The notes under the pieces: model-generated | What the model was told of the DNA's origin: nothing | Seen by the model: only the letters and a program-made list of their open reading frames with translations | Database searches by the model: none | Source of the DNA: Thinopyrum elongatum | Taxonomy: Eukaryota > Streptophyta > Magnoliopsida > Poales > Poaceae | DNA: 64,000 nucleotides | Direction: 5' to 3' | NCBI GenBank assembly: GCA_011799875.1 | Contig: CM022299.1 | Span: 336,744,447 to 336,808,446, forward strand | Made by a program: the position numbers and the translations under genes | In this document: one piece after another, positions 44,851 through 56,665 of the stretch | Numbering within the stretch: position 1 is the stretch's first letter | How the letters are laid out: every line of letters begins with the position of its first letter

Positions 44851-47800
44851 ATGGGGAGGGAGAAGACGGCGGCCCTGGAGTGTGCGAAGAAAGCGACGGC
44901 GGCAGCGAAGGGCAAGAAGACGAGTCGGGGGGGATCGTCGTCGAGATCCGGCCTGCCGCCCGGCTGGATCCAGGGCGACTGGATTCGATCCACGATTCAG
45001 CAAGAGGATCTGGAGGATCTGGTCGAGGGGGGCTTGATCGCTCATGGATCCTGGAGGCTGCCAGGTGATGAGACCGAGCCGCAGCCGCAGGAGGGTGAGT
45101 GCGTCCTCCTCGCGACCCACGTCGACCGTGGTTTTTCTCTGCCCCCTCATCCTTTTTTTTGAGGTTTTCTGAACTTTTTTGGAGCCCAACTTCATCACTT
45201 TTCCCCGAACACCATCACATACCTCGCTGCGTTTGTCTCCATGTGTGAGAATTTCCTGGGTTGTCGACCGCATTGGGGTCTCTTCAAACACATCTTTACT
45301 TGCCGCTCAGAGTCTGTGAAAAAGGCTAATCCGAGTGATGAGAGGACGCACGTGATCCAGATGTGCGGAGGTCTAGGGATCCAGATGAGAGGTAAAAGCA
45401 CTTTTCCACCTATGACTCTTCCCGATTCGGTCAGAGGGTGGCAGTCGACCTGGTTTTATTGTAAGGACAAACCAACTCCTGGTCAGTCGACTGGCCTTCC
45501 CTCCTTCACCATGGGGTGAATTGAGAAGCCCTCTCCCTTGAAAGTGACTCCAGCAGAAAAGGCGGAGGTGACTATGTTGGTTGAACGAGTAATCCAACTT
45601 GTCCGCGATGGTGTGACCTGCATGGATTTGCTAGAGGTGTTTCTCACTCGCCGCATCCAGCCGCTCCAAGCCCGCGATCATCCTATGTGGATGTACTCGG
45701 GTGCCGATGATTCTGCTCGGATCCACCCGGAGGAAGTTGCTGAGGAGACAGTGGCGCAGTGGCTGCAGGGCATTACTGGAAACAAAGACAACCCCAGGGG
45801 GTCCAGGAGAATCCCGCCACTCGGCGCTGATAACGAACCAGACAAGGTCTGACCTTCGATGCCGAGTGACTTTTACTCGAATTTGCAAACTGTCTTTGGA
45901 ACCAACTGATGCTTGTTCAATTCTTTGCTTCGCAGATATATACTGAGATGTACTCGATGCCCAACGGGGAGCAGATCCAGGAAGGAGAAGAGAGCGGAGG
46001 CGACAGCGGCGACTGGAACTCTGATGGCGAGAGTGATGAAGAGCACGAAAACTCGAGCAGTGGTGAGGAGGTCGATTCTCCACCTCGCGTGGAAAAGCGT
46101 TCCAAGCATAAGAACGACCCAGCAAGTATCCGGGGTAAGGTGGCAGCACCGACTGGACAGACTTTGAAGTGCACTCGGACATCTTCTCCGGTGCCGACTG
46201 AGAAGGCTCCGAGGCAGCTCAAGACCGTGCCATCAAAGCCACGGAAGGCTTTGCCCAAGATCAAGGTTGACGTTCCCGTCGCCTCTGCGTAAGTGTTTCG
46301 TTTTCACCTTTTGTTCCAAGAATCTTATATCAGTTGTCGACCCATTCACTTGCTTGACCGAGTGAACCTTGAGATTTGCAGCGCTGCTACCTCCGGGACT
46401 TCTGCTTACCAAGATGATGGTGACGAGGAGATGGAGGACGCGGTCACATCCAAAGCGGGTATGACCCCTGTTATCTCATCTTTTCTTTGCTAGCCGATTC
46501 TACAGTCGACTGAACTCTTGCGGTCGATTCTTTTGCAGCTCCGCAAAATGTTATTGAACTTCAAGACGACGATGAAGATGAGCCACAGAAGCTCGTGGGT
46601 AGGAGGAGCAGGACCTCGGTCAAGAAGGTACCAGCTAGCAAGACGCCTCAGTCGACGTCGGCGACGGAACCAGCTATCCAGCAATCCGGGGACTTCAACC
46701 GTGCCTCCGTTACTTTTGCGAATCCCTTGTCGAGTGGTCGTCCTTCATCGTCGACTGTGCCAGCCCTTGCTTCATCTGTGCAACTTCATGCCTCAAGCTC
46801 TCAAGCTACTGCAACTGATACGCCGACTCCACTTTTCACCGCCCATCACGTCCCAGAAGACCAAGTGAGTGCTGCCAAGGAAGCTATACGCGAGGCAGGC
46901 ATTATGATGGAGTAGATGAAAGTGGTGCACGAGGCCAGTCAAGCTGCCTATGATGCCAGCTCAGCACTTCAGGCCAATGTCCAGGTTAGCTTACTTCCGA
47001 CTGAACTCCATCTTGACGCTTGTTCTGTTAGGATATGATATTTAGAAACTGCTGCTTTATCCGGAAGACGTCCGTGGATGAGCGTTTTGGAACCTTAATT
47101 GCACACCCATTGTCGGTCTGTACACCCACTGGGTGTTTTAATTTCTGTTGAGTAGTTTTTCCACTTGAGTCGACTAGGTTGTGTTGATTGAATCTCTGAA
47201 CTAGTGGGGGCACGCTGAGTGCACCCACTGGGTGTAGTCCCCGAGACCGCCGTCGAATGTTTGATTCGGCGGGGGTCTTTGAACAGAGCTTTTCCACTCG
47301 GTCTGGGCAGATCATGCCGAGTGGAACCTTTACCAGTGGGGGCACGCTTAGTGCACCCAATGGGTGTAGTCCCCGAGACCGTAGTCGAATGTTTGATTCG
47401 GCGGGGGTCTTTGAACAGAGCTTTTCCACTCGGTCTGGGCAGATCATGCCGAGTGGAACCTTTACTAGTGGGGGCACGCTGAGTGCACCCACTGGGTGTA
47501 GTCCCCGAGACCGTAGTTGACTGCGGGCAGTCGGCTATGGTCTGAGGTTTTTTTTTTTGACTGGACGGACAAAGTCGATTGAAAAAGTCGGACCAGTGGG
47601 GGCACACTGAGTGCACCCACTGGGTGTAGTCCCCGAGACTATTGTCGAATGTTTGATTTGGCAGTAGTCTTAGAACTATTTGAACTTGCTACTTTATTGC
47701 TCGGAAGCAACCAATCTTTGTGTCTGCCGACTGACTATCTTCTGAACACAGAAACCTTGTGATCTTGGAGCCTGGTTCGCTGACTTGGAGCAGAAGCAAA

Positions 47801-48791
47801 TCCAGCTCAATCTTGACCTGGAGTTGGCTCAAAATAACTTGCAGAAGGCCAAGGATGACGCTGCTGGTAAGGAAAGCTTGTCGACTGGTTCTCTTGCCAT
47901 CTTTTCTCCTCCTTTTTCTGATTCAAATGTTATTCTTTCTAGAAACAATGAGACAGGCTTTGGAGAAGAAGGATCTTGACCTTGCGGCCGCGAAGAAAAC
48001 CGCCGAAGACAAAACAACACTTGCCGACCAAAAGATGGCCTCAGTCGGAAAGCTGGAGGAAGAGAATACCAAGCTGAAGGCTGCTCTTGATGAAGCCAAC
48101 AAAGAGGTGACTCGTCTGAAGAAGGACAAACGGACCCTGACCGACAAAGTAGAAGACATCACCCGCAGGAGGGACGAGCTGGACAACTATCTGGGAGGAC
48201 TCGCCAAAAAATTATTCCTCATGCTTGAAGGTACTTTTCTCTGTCCGATTGGTTTGCTTTCGTTGACTCATCATACTGTTGTTGACTCATTATTTCTCTG
48301 CGAGTGCAGAATTCTGTCAAGACTTCGAGGAAGAGACGGGGCGAGTCAAGACGAACTTGGACCCCATCAACTCCCCTGTCAAAGATGAAGCTGCCATGAA
48401 CATGCTCCGACTGGAGTCTCGCCTTTCCAGCGCCATGGATTACCTCGCTCGACTCAAGGTTGCAGTGTTGCGGATTGACACAGCGCTCTGGCCAAGGGAA
48501 ACGCTCCAAAATGATCTCGAGTCTCTGATGACTCGACTCAACGAGATTCCTGGTCGAGTGCAGGAGTGGAAGAAGTCCTCTGCTCAATGCGGTGCTGACG
48601 TAGCTCTGTCCCTGGTTCGTGTCCACTGCAAGGAAGCCAGAGAAGAGAAGCTAGCTGCAATCAAGGTCGCCAACACCAAGAAACTTGACTTCCAGTCTTT
48701 CATGGAGACCTTCATTGCTGCTGCTACTCGAATTGCAGATGGGATCGACCTGGACGAGTTTGTCGAGCCTGCCAGCCCCCCTGCGGAGTGA
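44851..48791 (+). pseudogene. Element D antisense gene, seven exons, PF04195-like
   Basis: Inferred exons are 44851-45846, 45936-46288, 46382-46458, 46539-46984, 47752-47866, 47943-48230 and 48310-48791. Every intron is GT-AG, phases agree, and the total is 2757 nt or 919 codons ending at TGA 48789. Exon 1 has LPPGWIQGDWIRSTIQQEDL, CVLLATHVDRGFSLPPHPFF and SMCENFLGCRPHWGLFKH, the same domain layout as in element A. Exons 2-4 are acidic and Ser/Pro-rich (EEHENSSSGEEVDSPP). Exons 5-7 look coiled-coil (EKKDLDLAAAKKTAEDKTTL). Stops TGA 45160, TGA 45517 and TAG 46913 break it; all three fit C-to-T changes in CGA or CAG. The function is unknown. Opposite orientation to pol suggests a separate promoter. 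Confidence 0.82.
47203..47670 (+). repeat. 132-bp tandem repeat in intron 4 (about 3.5 units)
   Basis: AGTGGGGGCAC starts at 47203, 47335, 47467 and 47595 (132, 132, 128 bp). Each unit starts with an inverted repeat: AGTGGGGGCAC, a 5-base loop, then GTGCACCCACT. The period is a multiple of three, so it produces long meaningless ORFs on both strands. It lies wholly in the 767-bp fourth intron. Confidence 0.9.
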
Positions 48792-48795
48792 ACGG

Positions 48796-49001
48796 AACTT
48801 TTATGATCCGATTCAATTTGCCTCGATATGCCGAGTGATTTTGTAACCGTAAAACTCCTTCGGGCCTGATGCCCGAGTACTTTAAACTCCTTCGTCCGAA
48901 CTTTTATGATCCGATTCAATTTGCCTCGGCATGCCGAGTGATTTTGTAACCGTAAAACTCCTTCGGGTCTGATGCCCGAGTACTTTAAACTCCTTCGTCC
49001 G
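48796..49001 (+). repeat. 103-bp direct repeat, two units
   Basis: AACTTTTATGATCCGATTC begins at 48796 and 48899. The units differ at a few positions. They start five bases after the antisense gene's stop codon, so they would fall in its 3' UTR. TTTTGTAACCGTAAAACTCC recurs in each. Confidence 0.9.
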
Positions 49002-49161
49002 AACTTAGTTTGCCCTTAAATATGCTTGTTTTTATTTCCGAGTGAAACTTGTATCTTCACTCGGAACAGACTTTTGTTCTTGTGATGCAGTTCTGAAGAG
49101 AGGATCGCGGACGACCTGCACCTCGTCGTCCTGGCAGATCAGGATGGAGCGTGTTTTACAC

Positions 49162-50290
49162 TTAGGCGAGTACAGGACCATAGCTAAGCCCCCGAGTGAG
49201 AGGGTTGCTCATCACTTGGTAGGATTTTCTAAACTTTAGGCGGGTACAGGACTGCAGCTAAGCCCCCGAGTGAGAGGGTTGCTCTTCACTCGGTAGGATT
49301 TTTTAAACTTTAGGCGGGTACAGGACCGCAACTAAGCCCCCGAGTGAGAGGGTTGCTCTTCACTCGATAGGATTTTACAAACTTAGGCGCGTGCAAGACT
49401 GCAGCTAAGCCCCCGAGTGAGAGGGTTGCTCATCACTCGTTAGGATTTTACAAACTTAGGCGAGTACAGGACTGCAGCTAAGCCCCCGAGTGAGAGCGTT
49501 GCTCATCACTTGGTAGGATTTTACAAACTTAGGCGAGTACAGGACTGCAGCTAAGCCCCCGAGTGAGAGGATTGCTCATCACTCGGTAGGATTTTTACAA
49601 ACTTAGGCGAGTACAATGACTGCAGCTAAGCCCCCATGAGAGGGTTGATCACCTCGGTAGGATTTTACAAACTTAGGTGAGTACATGACTGCAGCTAAGC
49701 CCCCGAGTGAGAGATTTGCTCATCACTCGGTAGGATTTTACAAACTTAGGCGAGTACAGGACTGCAGCTAAGCCCCCCCGATGAGAGGATTGCTAATCAC
49801 TCGGTAGGATTTTACAAACTTAGGCGAGTACAGGACTGCAGCTAAGCCCCCAGTGAGAGGTTGCTCATCACTCGGTAGGATTTTACAAACTTAGGCGAGT
49901 ACATGACTGCAGCTAAGCCCCCGAGTGAGAGGATTTCTCATCACTCGGTAGGATTTTACATACTTAGGCGAGTACAGGACTACAGCTAAGCCCCCGAGTG
50001 AGAGGGTTGCTCATCACTCGGTAGGATTTTACAAACTTAGGCGAGTACAGGACTGCAGCTAAGCCCCCGAGTGAGAGGATTGCTCATAACTCGGTAGGAT
50101 TTTACAAACTTAGGCGAGTACAGGACTGCAGCTAAGCCCCCGAGTGAGAGGGTTGCTCATCACTCGGCAGGATTTTACAAACTTAGGTGAGTACAGGACT
50201 GCAGCTAAGCCCCCGAGTGAGAGGGTTGCTCATCACTCGGTAGGATTTTTTTAACTTAGGCGAATCGGATTCGCGGCTAAGCCACCCACT
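49162..50290 (+). repeat. 73-bp tandem array, about 15 units
   Basis: TTAGGCGAGTACAGGACTGC-type starts occur at 49162, 49236, 49310, 49383, 49456, 49529, 49603, 49673, 49746, 49820, 49891, 49964, 50037, 50110, 50183 and 50256. Spacing is mostly 73 bp (70-74). Each unit has CAGCTAAGCCCCCGAGTGAGAG and ATCACTCGGTAGG, so CGAGTGA and its near-complement TCACTCG can pair. It lies between the pol stop and the antisense gene, downstream of both. Confidence 0.95.
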
Positions 50291-50404
50291 GGGGGATTTT
50301 GGACACATGTATTAATAACAACAATCATTTAGGAGACTGTAAAACCATGTCTTTGATAAATGAACTGAAAGGTACTCTTTATTACATCTCATCAGTCTGA
50401 ACAC

Positions 50405-53400
50405 TTAAGTATAAAAACGGTAGAGTAGCTCCGCATTCCAAGTGCGTGGCTCGTCTTTATTATTATCCACATTGTAGAGGTGATACGCTCCGTTGTGGAG
50501 CACCCTGGTGATGATGAAGGGACCCTCCCAAGCAGGGGCAAGTTTGTGAGGCCATTGCTGGTCCACTCGGAGCACAAGGTCCCCTTCCTGAAATGCTCGA
50601 CCCTTCACATTTCTGGCATATAATCGACGAAGGTCTTGCTGATAAATGGTCGATCGGATCAAGGCCATCTCTCTTTCTTCTTCCAGAAGATCAACAGCAT
50701 CTTCTCGAGCTCGTTCTGCTTCGGCTTCTGAAAAAAGTTCCACTCGGGGTGCATTGTGAAGCAAGTCACTCGGCAGCACGGCCTCAGCCCCATAGATCAT
50801 GAAGAAGGGGGTTCGACAAGTCGACTGATTTGGTATTGTTCTTAATCCCCAAAGGACTGACGGTAGCTCATCTACCCAAGCGCCGGCCGCATGCTTGAGG
50901 TCGCGCATCAGTCGAGGTTTCAGCCCTTTGAGAATCAAACCATTCGCTCTTTCTGCTTGTCCATTCGACTGAGGGTGGGCGACTGAAGCATAGTCGACCC
51001 GAGTACCTTGGGACGCACAGAAAGCTCGGAACTCATCAGAATCAAAGTTCGACCCAATATCCGTGATGATGCTGTGTGGGACCCCATACCTAAATGTTAA
51101 CCCTCTGATGAAGCTGACAGCAGTACTTGCGTCCAGGTTTTTGACAGGTTTAGCTTCGATCCATTTGGTGAACTTGTCGACTGCTACAAGCACATGGGTG
51201 AAACCACTCCTGCCAGTCTTCAGAGGTCCTACCATATCTAAACCCCAAACAGCGAATGGCCAGACGAGTGGAATGGTCTTCAAGGCTGAAGCAAGTTTGT
51301 GGGACATGTTGGAGTACAACTGACAGCCCTCACATTTGTCAACTATTTCATTTGCCATCTCATTTGCCCACGGCCAATAAAACCCTGCTCGATACGCTTT
51401 GGCCACGATGGCCCGAGAAGACGCATGGTGGCCATAGGTCCCCGAGTGAATATCGTTGAGGATCATTCGACCTTCTTCCGGAGTGATGCATTTCTGAACG
51501 ACCCCAGTGACACTTTCTCTATAGAGCTGCCCCCCCATTACTGTGAATGCTTTGGATCGACAGACAATCTGGCGAGCCTCTTCTTCATCCTCTGGAAGCT
51601 CTTTCCTGAGAATATATGCGATATACGGCACTGTCCAATCAGGAATAACGATCAAAACTTCCATGATCAAGTCGACCACAGCTGGGATTTCAACTTCAGT
51701 CGGATCAGAGGAACTTTTAGGCTGTGGGGGCTCTTCAGTGAAGGGATCTTCTTGAACTGATGGTGCGTGAATATGCTCCAAAAACACATTGCTGGGCATA
51801 GGCTCCCGGTTGGAACCTATTTTCGCCAAGTCATCAGCTGCTTGATTCTTCAGTCGGGGTATATGGTGGAGCTCTAGCCCTTCAAACTTCTTTTCTAACT
51901 TTCTCACCGCATTGCAATAACCAGTCATAGCTTGGCTCCTGACGTCCCACTCCTTCATCACTTGATTAACCACTAAATCTGAGTCACCGTAAACCATTAG
52001 GCGGCGGACGCCGAGTGAAATGGCCATACGCAACCTGTACAGGAGTGCCTCATATTCAGCTTCATTGTTGGAGGAATCAAAGTGAATCTGGAGAACATAT
52101 CTGAGGTTGTCGCCTCGTGGAGATACCAGGACTACTCCAGCGCCTGAACCATTCAACATCTTGGTCCTGTCGAAGAACATAGTCCAATGTTCCGACTGTA
52201 TCTAGGTTGGTAACTGCTGTTCAATCCACTCGATGAGGAAATCTGCAATCGCTTGAGATTTGATCGCTTTCTTTGCCTCAAACTTGATATCCAGTGGAAG
52301 GAGTTCAATCGCCCACTTTGCCACTCGACCAGTTGCATCTCTGTTGTTCAAAATTTCTGACAATGGAGCGTCGCTGACGACTATAATCGAATGATCTGAG
52401 AAGTAATGTGCAACCTTCTTTGCGGTCAAGTAAATTCCATAAACAAGCTTCTGATAATGTGGATATCTCTGCTTGGATGGGGTTAAGACTTCAGAAATAT
52501 AGTACACTGGGCGTTGAACCTTGTAGGTTTTACCTTCTTCTTCCCGCTCGACTGTGAGTACCGTACTGACAACCTGTCCAGTGGCTGCTATATAAAGCAG
52601 TAAAGGCTCTTTGCTGATTGGAGCAGCAAGCACCGGCTGGGTGGAAAGCAGGGCTTTGAGCTCTGTAAACGCTGCGTCGGCTTCTGGAGTCCACTCAAAC
52701 ATATCAGATTTCTTCATCAGTCGGTAAAGAGGTAATGTCTTTTCGCCGAGACGAGAAATGAATCGACTCAAAGCGGCCAAGCAACTAGTAAGCTTCTGAA
52801 CGTCGTGTACACGCACAGGTAATTTCATTCGGAGGATTGCACCAACTTTCTCTGGGTTTGCATCGATCCCACGTTCGGAAATGAGGAAACCGAGTAACTT
52901 TCCACCTGGAACTCCAAATGTACACTTCGACGGATTAAGCTTGATATCATATCTTCTCAAATTGGCAAAGGTTTCGGCAAGGTCAGTCAGCAGGTCAGAA
53001 CCTTTGCGCGACTTAACCACGATGTCATCCATGTATGCTTCCACATTCCGACTGATTTGAGCTAGCAGATACTTCTGTATCATGCGCATGAATGTGGCAC
53101 CAGCATTCTTGAGACCAAAGGGCATAGTGATGTAGCAAAAGCACCCGAATGGGGTGATAAAAGCTGTTTTTATTTCATCAGGTCCATACAGTCGGATCTG
53201 ATGGTACCCAGAATATGCATCCAGGAAGGACAATCGCTCACATCCCGCAGTCGAGTCGACTATCTGATCGATGCGGGGGAGAGGAAAATGATCTTTCGGG
53301 CAGGCCCGATTGATATGCTTGAAATCAATGCACATACGAAGCGAATCGTCCTTCTTGGGAACCATGACAACATTGGCGAGCCACTCGGAGTGGTAAATCT

Positions 53401-54370
53401 CGCGGATGAACTCAGCTGCGAAAAGCCGAGCCACCTCTTCGCCGATTGCCTTCCTCTTCTCCGCAGCGGATCGATGGAGATGCACTTTCATGGGTTTTTC
53501 CTTTGGATCAACTCACAAACGGTGCTCAGCCAGTCCCCTGGGTACACCCGGCATGTCAGACGGCTTCCATGCGAAGATGTCCTAGTTCTCACGGAGGAAC
53601 TGGATGAGTGCTTCTTCCAATTTGATGTCGAGTGTTATTGAGATATGAGTCGGAGTAGCACTGGGATCGGTCGGGTGAATGTGAACAGGCTTTGTTTCAC
53701 CGGACGATTGAAATGCAGACTCTGAAGCAGGCTTCTTAGCGCACAACAAATCACTCGGATCTGCAGTCTTCTTATATTCTTCCATTTCTATCGCTGCCAT
53801 CTATTCATCGGCTATCTTAGAGCCCTTCTGGAGGCACTCTTCTGCTCGCTGCCGATTACCAGTGACTGTGATCACGCCCCTGGGGCCAGGCATCTTCAGC
53901 TTGAGGTACACGTAACACGGTCGAGCCATGAAACGGGCATATGCAGTTCTGCCCAGAATAGCATGATAGGCACTGTGAAAATCCACAACTTCAAATGTCA
54001 ACTTCTCCTTACGGTAATTCTTTGAGTCACCGAAAACCACGTCAAGAGTGATCTGGCCGAGTGAATCAGCTTTCTTCCCTGGAATGACACCGTGGAACCG
54101 CATGTTGCTCTCACTGAGCTTGGACATCAGAATGCCCATCCCACGAAGAGTCTCAGCATACAAAATGTTCAAGCCGCTGCCACCATCCATCAAGACTTTG
54201 GTCAGTCGGGTGCCCCCAATGACTGGGTCGACCACCAACGCTTGCCTCCCGGGGGTGGCAACGTGCGGTGGGTGGTCAGATTGGTCGAATGTAATGGGAG
54301 TCTTTGACCATTTCAAATATGTCGTCGTTGCCAGAGCAACCATGTTTACCTCTCTGTTGAGGACTTTCAG
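50405..54370 (-). pseudogene. Element D pol: protease, RT, RNase H, integrase
   Basis: One reading frame runs from 54370 to TGA 50405 with only nonsense interruptions: TAG 53801, TAG 53582, TGA 53513 and TAG 52202. Protease: VLMDGGSGLNILYAETL and AILGRTAYARF. RT: CIDFKHINRACPKDHF, FLDAYSGYHQI, YMDD at 53035-53024. RNase H begins near 52180; the Asp is kept (MFFDRTK) but the usual Gly-Ser is lost; GDSDLVVNQV and QAADDLAK are present. Integrase has a zinc region (HSGTYGHHASS, KCEGCQ), catalytic Asp (WGLDMVGPL), Asp (IITDIGSNF) and Glu (GQAERANG), and the C-terminal GPF (PAWEGPFIITRV). There is no chromodomain. Order and motifs fit the Tat clade. Confidence 0.92.
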
Positions 54371-56591
54371 TCAACTTTTACTTTCAATGTCAGCAAAAAT
54401 CATCAAAGTGGAATTGACGTTAGGGAAACCGTCATCATCTTCTTCCTTGTCACCATCCTTGTCAGACTCTTTTTCCTTTTCATTGGGTTGTTTCTCTCGG
54501 AACTTCTGGATCAGGAGCCGACATTGTCGAGTGGTATGTTTGGGATAAATCAGATTACCCACTTCGTCCTTCTTGGTGTGAATGTGACATGGCAAGTCCA
54601 ACACATCGTTCCCTGCCTGATCTTTCACCTTCTTGGGGATCCAGGGTCCTTTGGGCTTTCCCTTGAATTTTCCTTGAGTTACAACTGTAGCTTCACCTGG
54701 ACCTGCTGGCTCGGCTTTGCGTTTCTGCTTCCGACCCCTTCCGGTGTCTTGGGTGACTGGTTTGCCCTTTCCACTGCGGAGTCGGTCCTCTTCTTCACCA
54801 ATAGCGTACCGGGTGGCTATTTCCATCATTCGGGTCAGAGACATATCTCCTGTCCGACCGAATTTCAGGTTGAGCTCTTGATACCGAATGCCCTCCTTGA
54901 AGGCACAAACTGCTTGGTGTTGCGATACATTTTCTACTGTGTGGTGTAAAGTGGTCCATCTTTGGATGTAATCCCTTAGAGTTTCATTTGGCTTCTGTAC
55001 ACAATGTTGCAATTCCATCAACCCCGCAGGTCGTTTGCATGTGCCCTCGAATGTCCTGACAAACACTCGGGCTAACTCCTCCCAGCTGAATATACTGCCT
55101 GGAGCCAACTGATTCAGCCATGCTCTGGCCGACCCTTCCAGCATGAGAGGAAGATGTTTCATAGCTACCTCATCATTTCCACCACCGATCTGAACAGCCA
55201 CTCGGTAATCTTACAGCCAAGTGTCAGGCTTCAACTCACCGATGAACTTACTAACCCCAGTCGCCAACCTGAAGTTGGGGGGATCTCAGCGGCTTTGATG
55301 GCTCTGCTAAAACACTCGGGCCCCGAAACATGTATTCTGCTTCCACTCGGGCGATCCCTGCCTTGCCCCCTCTGTGTGCTCGGTTCCTGTCGACCAAACC
55401 TTGCACCAAAATTGACCTCGTATCAAACCCTGGCTCTCTTGGGTCGACCGGCGTCCTTCGCCCTCCGCTGTACGGGCGCCTATCATCATAGTGCCGGGGC
55501 ACATATGATCCGCTTCTCGGAGGGGGCGTAGGCGCTCGACGGCGGTCATCACGGCCGAGTCGATGATCGTACTGCTCGTGGTTCCGACCCAAGTGCTGAT
55601 CTTGGCGATGCACCCGCCCCTCATGCCGCGGAGGCGATCTTGGGCTGTGAGCCGACTGAACTGTGTCAGCCACCACAGATCTGCTATGGATTCTGTTACG
55701 CGACTGAGATACTGCAGTGTTTTGGTCTCCTGCCGCCCGGAGCAGAGCCCGGATCTGCATCAAACCTCGTCCAGCTTCCGACTGGGATGGCTGGATGGAC
55801 TCTGCTATACGAGCTGCAGCTGCAAGATTCTGAATAGGAGTGCGGTATACCTGAGGTTCAGGAGGGAACAATTGCCGCCGTCGACTGGACTCAGGAATCT
55901 GCTACCGAGCACGTTCGTCGAGTGCATGCTGAAGATTTTCCAGTCGAGTGCGTTCAGCCAAAGTGGCCAAGCGCGCTGCCTCCAAGGCCCGAGCCTCAGA
56001 GGTCTCTCCGACGATGGGCGTGTGGAGTGCTTCCTCGTTACGGCGGTGAAGTTCCTCCCTCCGCTGTGAAGAGAGGGTTTCGGGGTGGTATTCCTCATGA
56101 ACACGCGACGGATCGCCACCGCCGTCGCCGCCTCCGTTGCGGCGCATGCCAGGTGGGCTACGTGGCGTGTCGACCATCAGGACCTCCGCCGCAGGATCGC
56201 GGCTGTCGCACTCGGACGGAGTCTCGACGGAGCCAGTCGACAGATCGAACAGGCCGTAGAGAGATTCATCGGGCTCGATCGCCGTGACTTGAGGGCTGGC
56301 CGACTGACGTGCCACCGCATGCTTCACCCACCGCTGAAGCCGCGATCGACCGGATCGCTTGCGACGGCGAACAGCGGGGAACGAAGACGCCGTAGGAACC
56401 GACCGGTATTGGGTCGACGGCTGCCGCAGAAGGACACCGCGGACACACGCGCGAAAGTGCGTCGCCCCGCGGATGGGGAACGTCTCGACGTCGAGGGGGG
56501 CCTCCTGGAGCCAGGCGGAGTCGTCGGCGATGAAGACGAGCGCGCCGAGATAGATCTCGTGGCCCTCAGCCAGACCTCCACCCGAAACCAT
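54371..56591 (-). pseudogene. Element D gag, broken
   Basis: ATG 56591 starts MVSGGGLAEGHEIYLGAL. An Arg/Glu-rich N-terminal third ends at TAG 55902, then the same frame continues as an Arg-rich stretch (RRAPTPPPRSGSYVPRHYDD). A one-base frameshift near 55315-55335 moves into the frame of the capsid part (AMKHLPLMLEGSARAWLNQL, CVQKPNETLRDYIQRWTTLH). TAA 55211 also interrupts. The C-terminal part has CHIHTKKDE and HTTRQC, a Cys/His motif of Tat gag proteins, and an acidic tail. TGA 54371 separates it from protease in the same frame, so gag and pol were probably one polyprotein. Confidence 0.88.
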
Positions 56592-56665
56592 GATGATGGG
56601 AATCGGAAAAAATCACAACCTCACCGGAAAGTCGCTAAGACACCCGCCCCATGGTGGGCGCCAAC
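56592..56665 (-). promoter_or_regulatory. Primer-binding site and short leader of element D
   Basis: On minus, two bases after the LTR, TGGCGCCCACCATGGGGC (56663 to 56646) is a primer site of the TGGCGCC type found in Tat elements. The tRNA is not assigned. Only 74 bp separate the LTR from the gag ATG. Confidence 0.75.

Noticed and set aside
47028..47616. Minus-strand ORFs of 154 and 173 codons with internal repeats
   Set aside because: They are translations of the 132-bp tandem repeat, whose length is a multiple of three, and lie in an intron of the plus-strand gene.
49162..50290. CRISPR-like array
   Set aside because: Whole 73-bp units repeat with no unique spacers, there are no cas genes, and the context is a plant retrotransposon.
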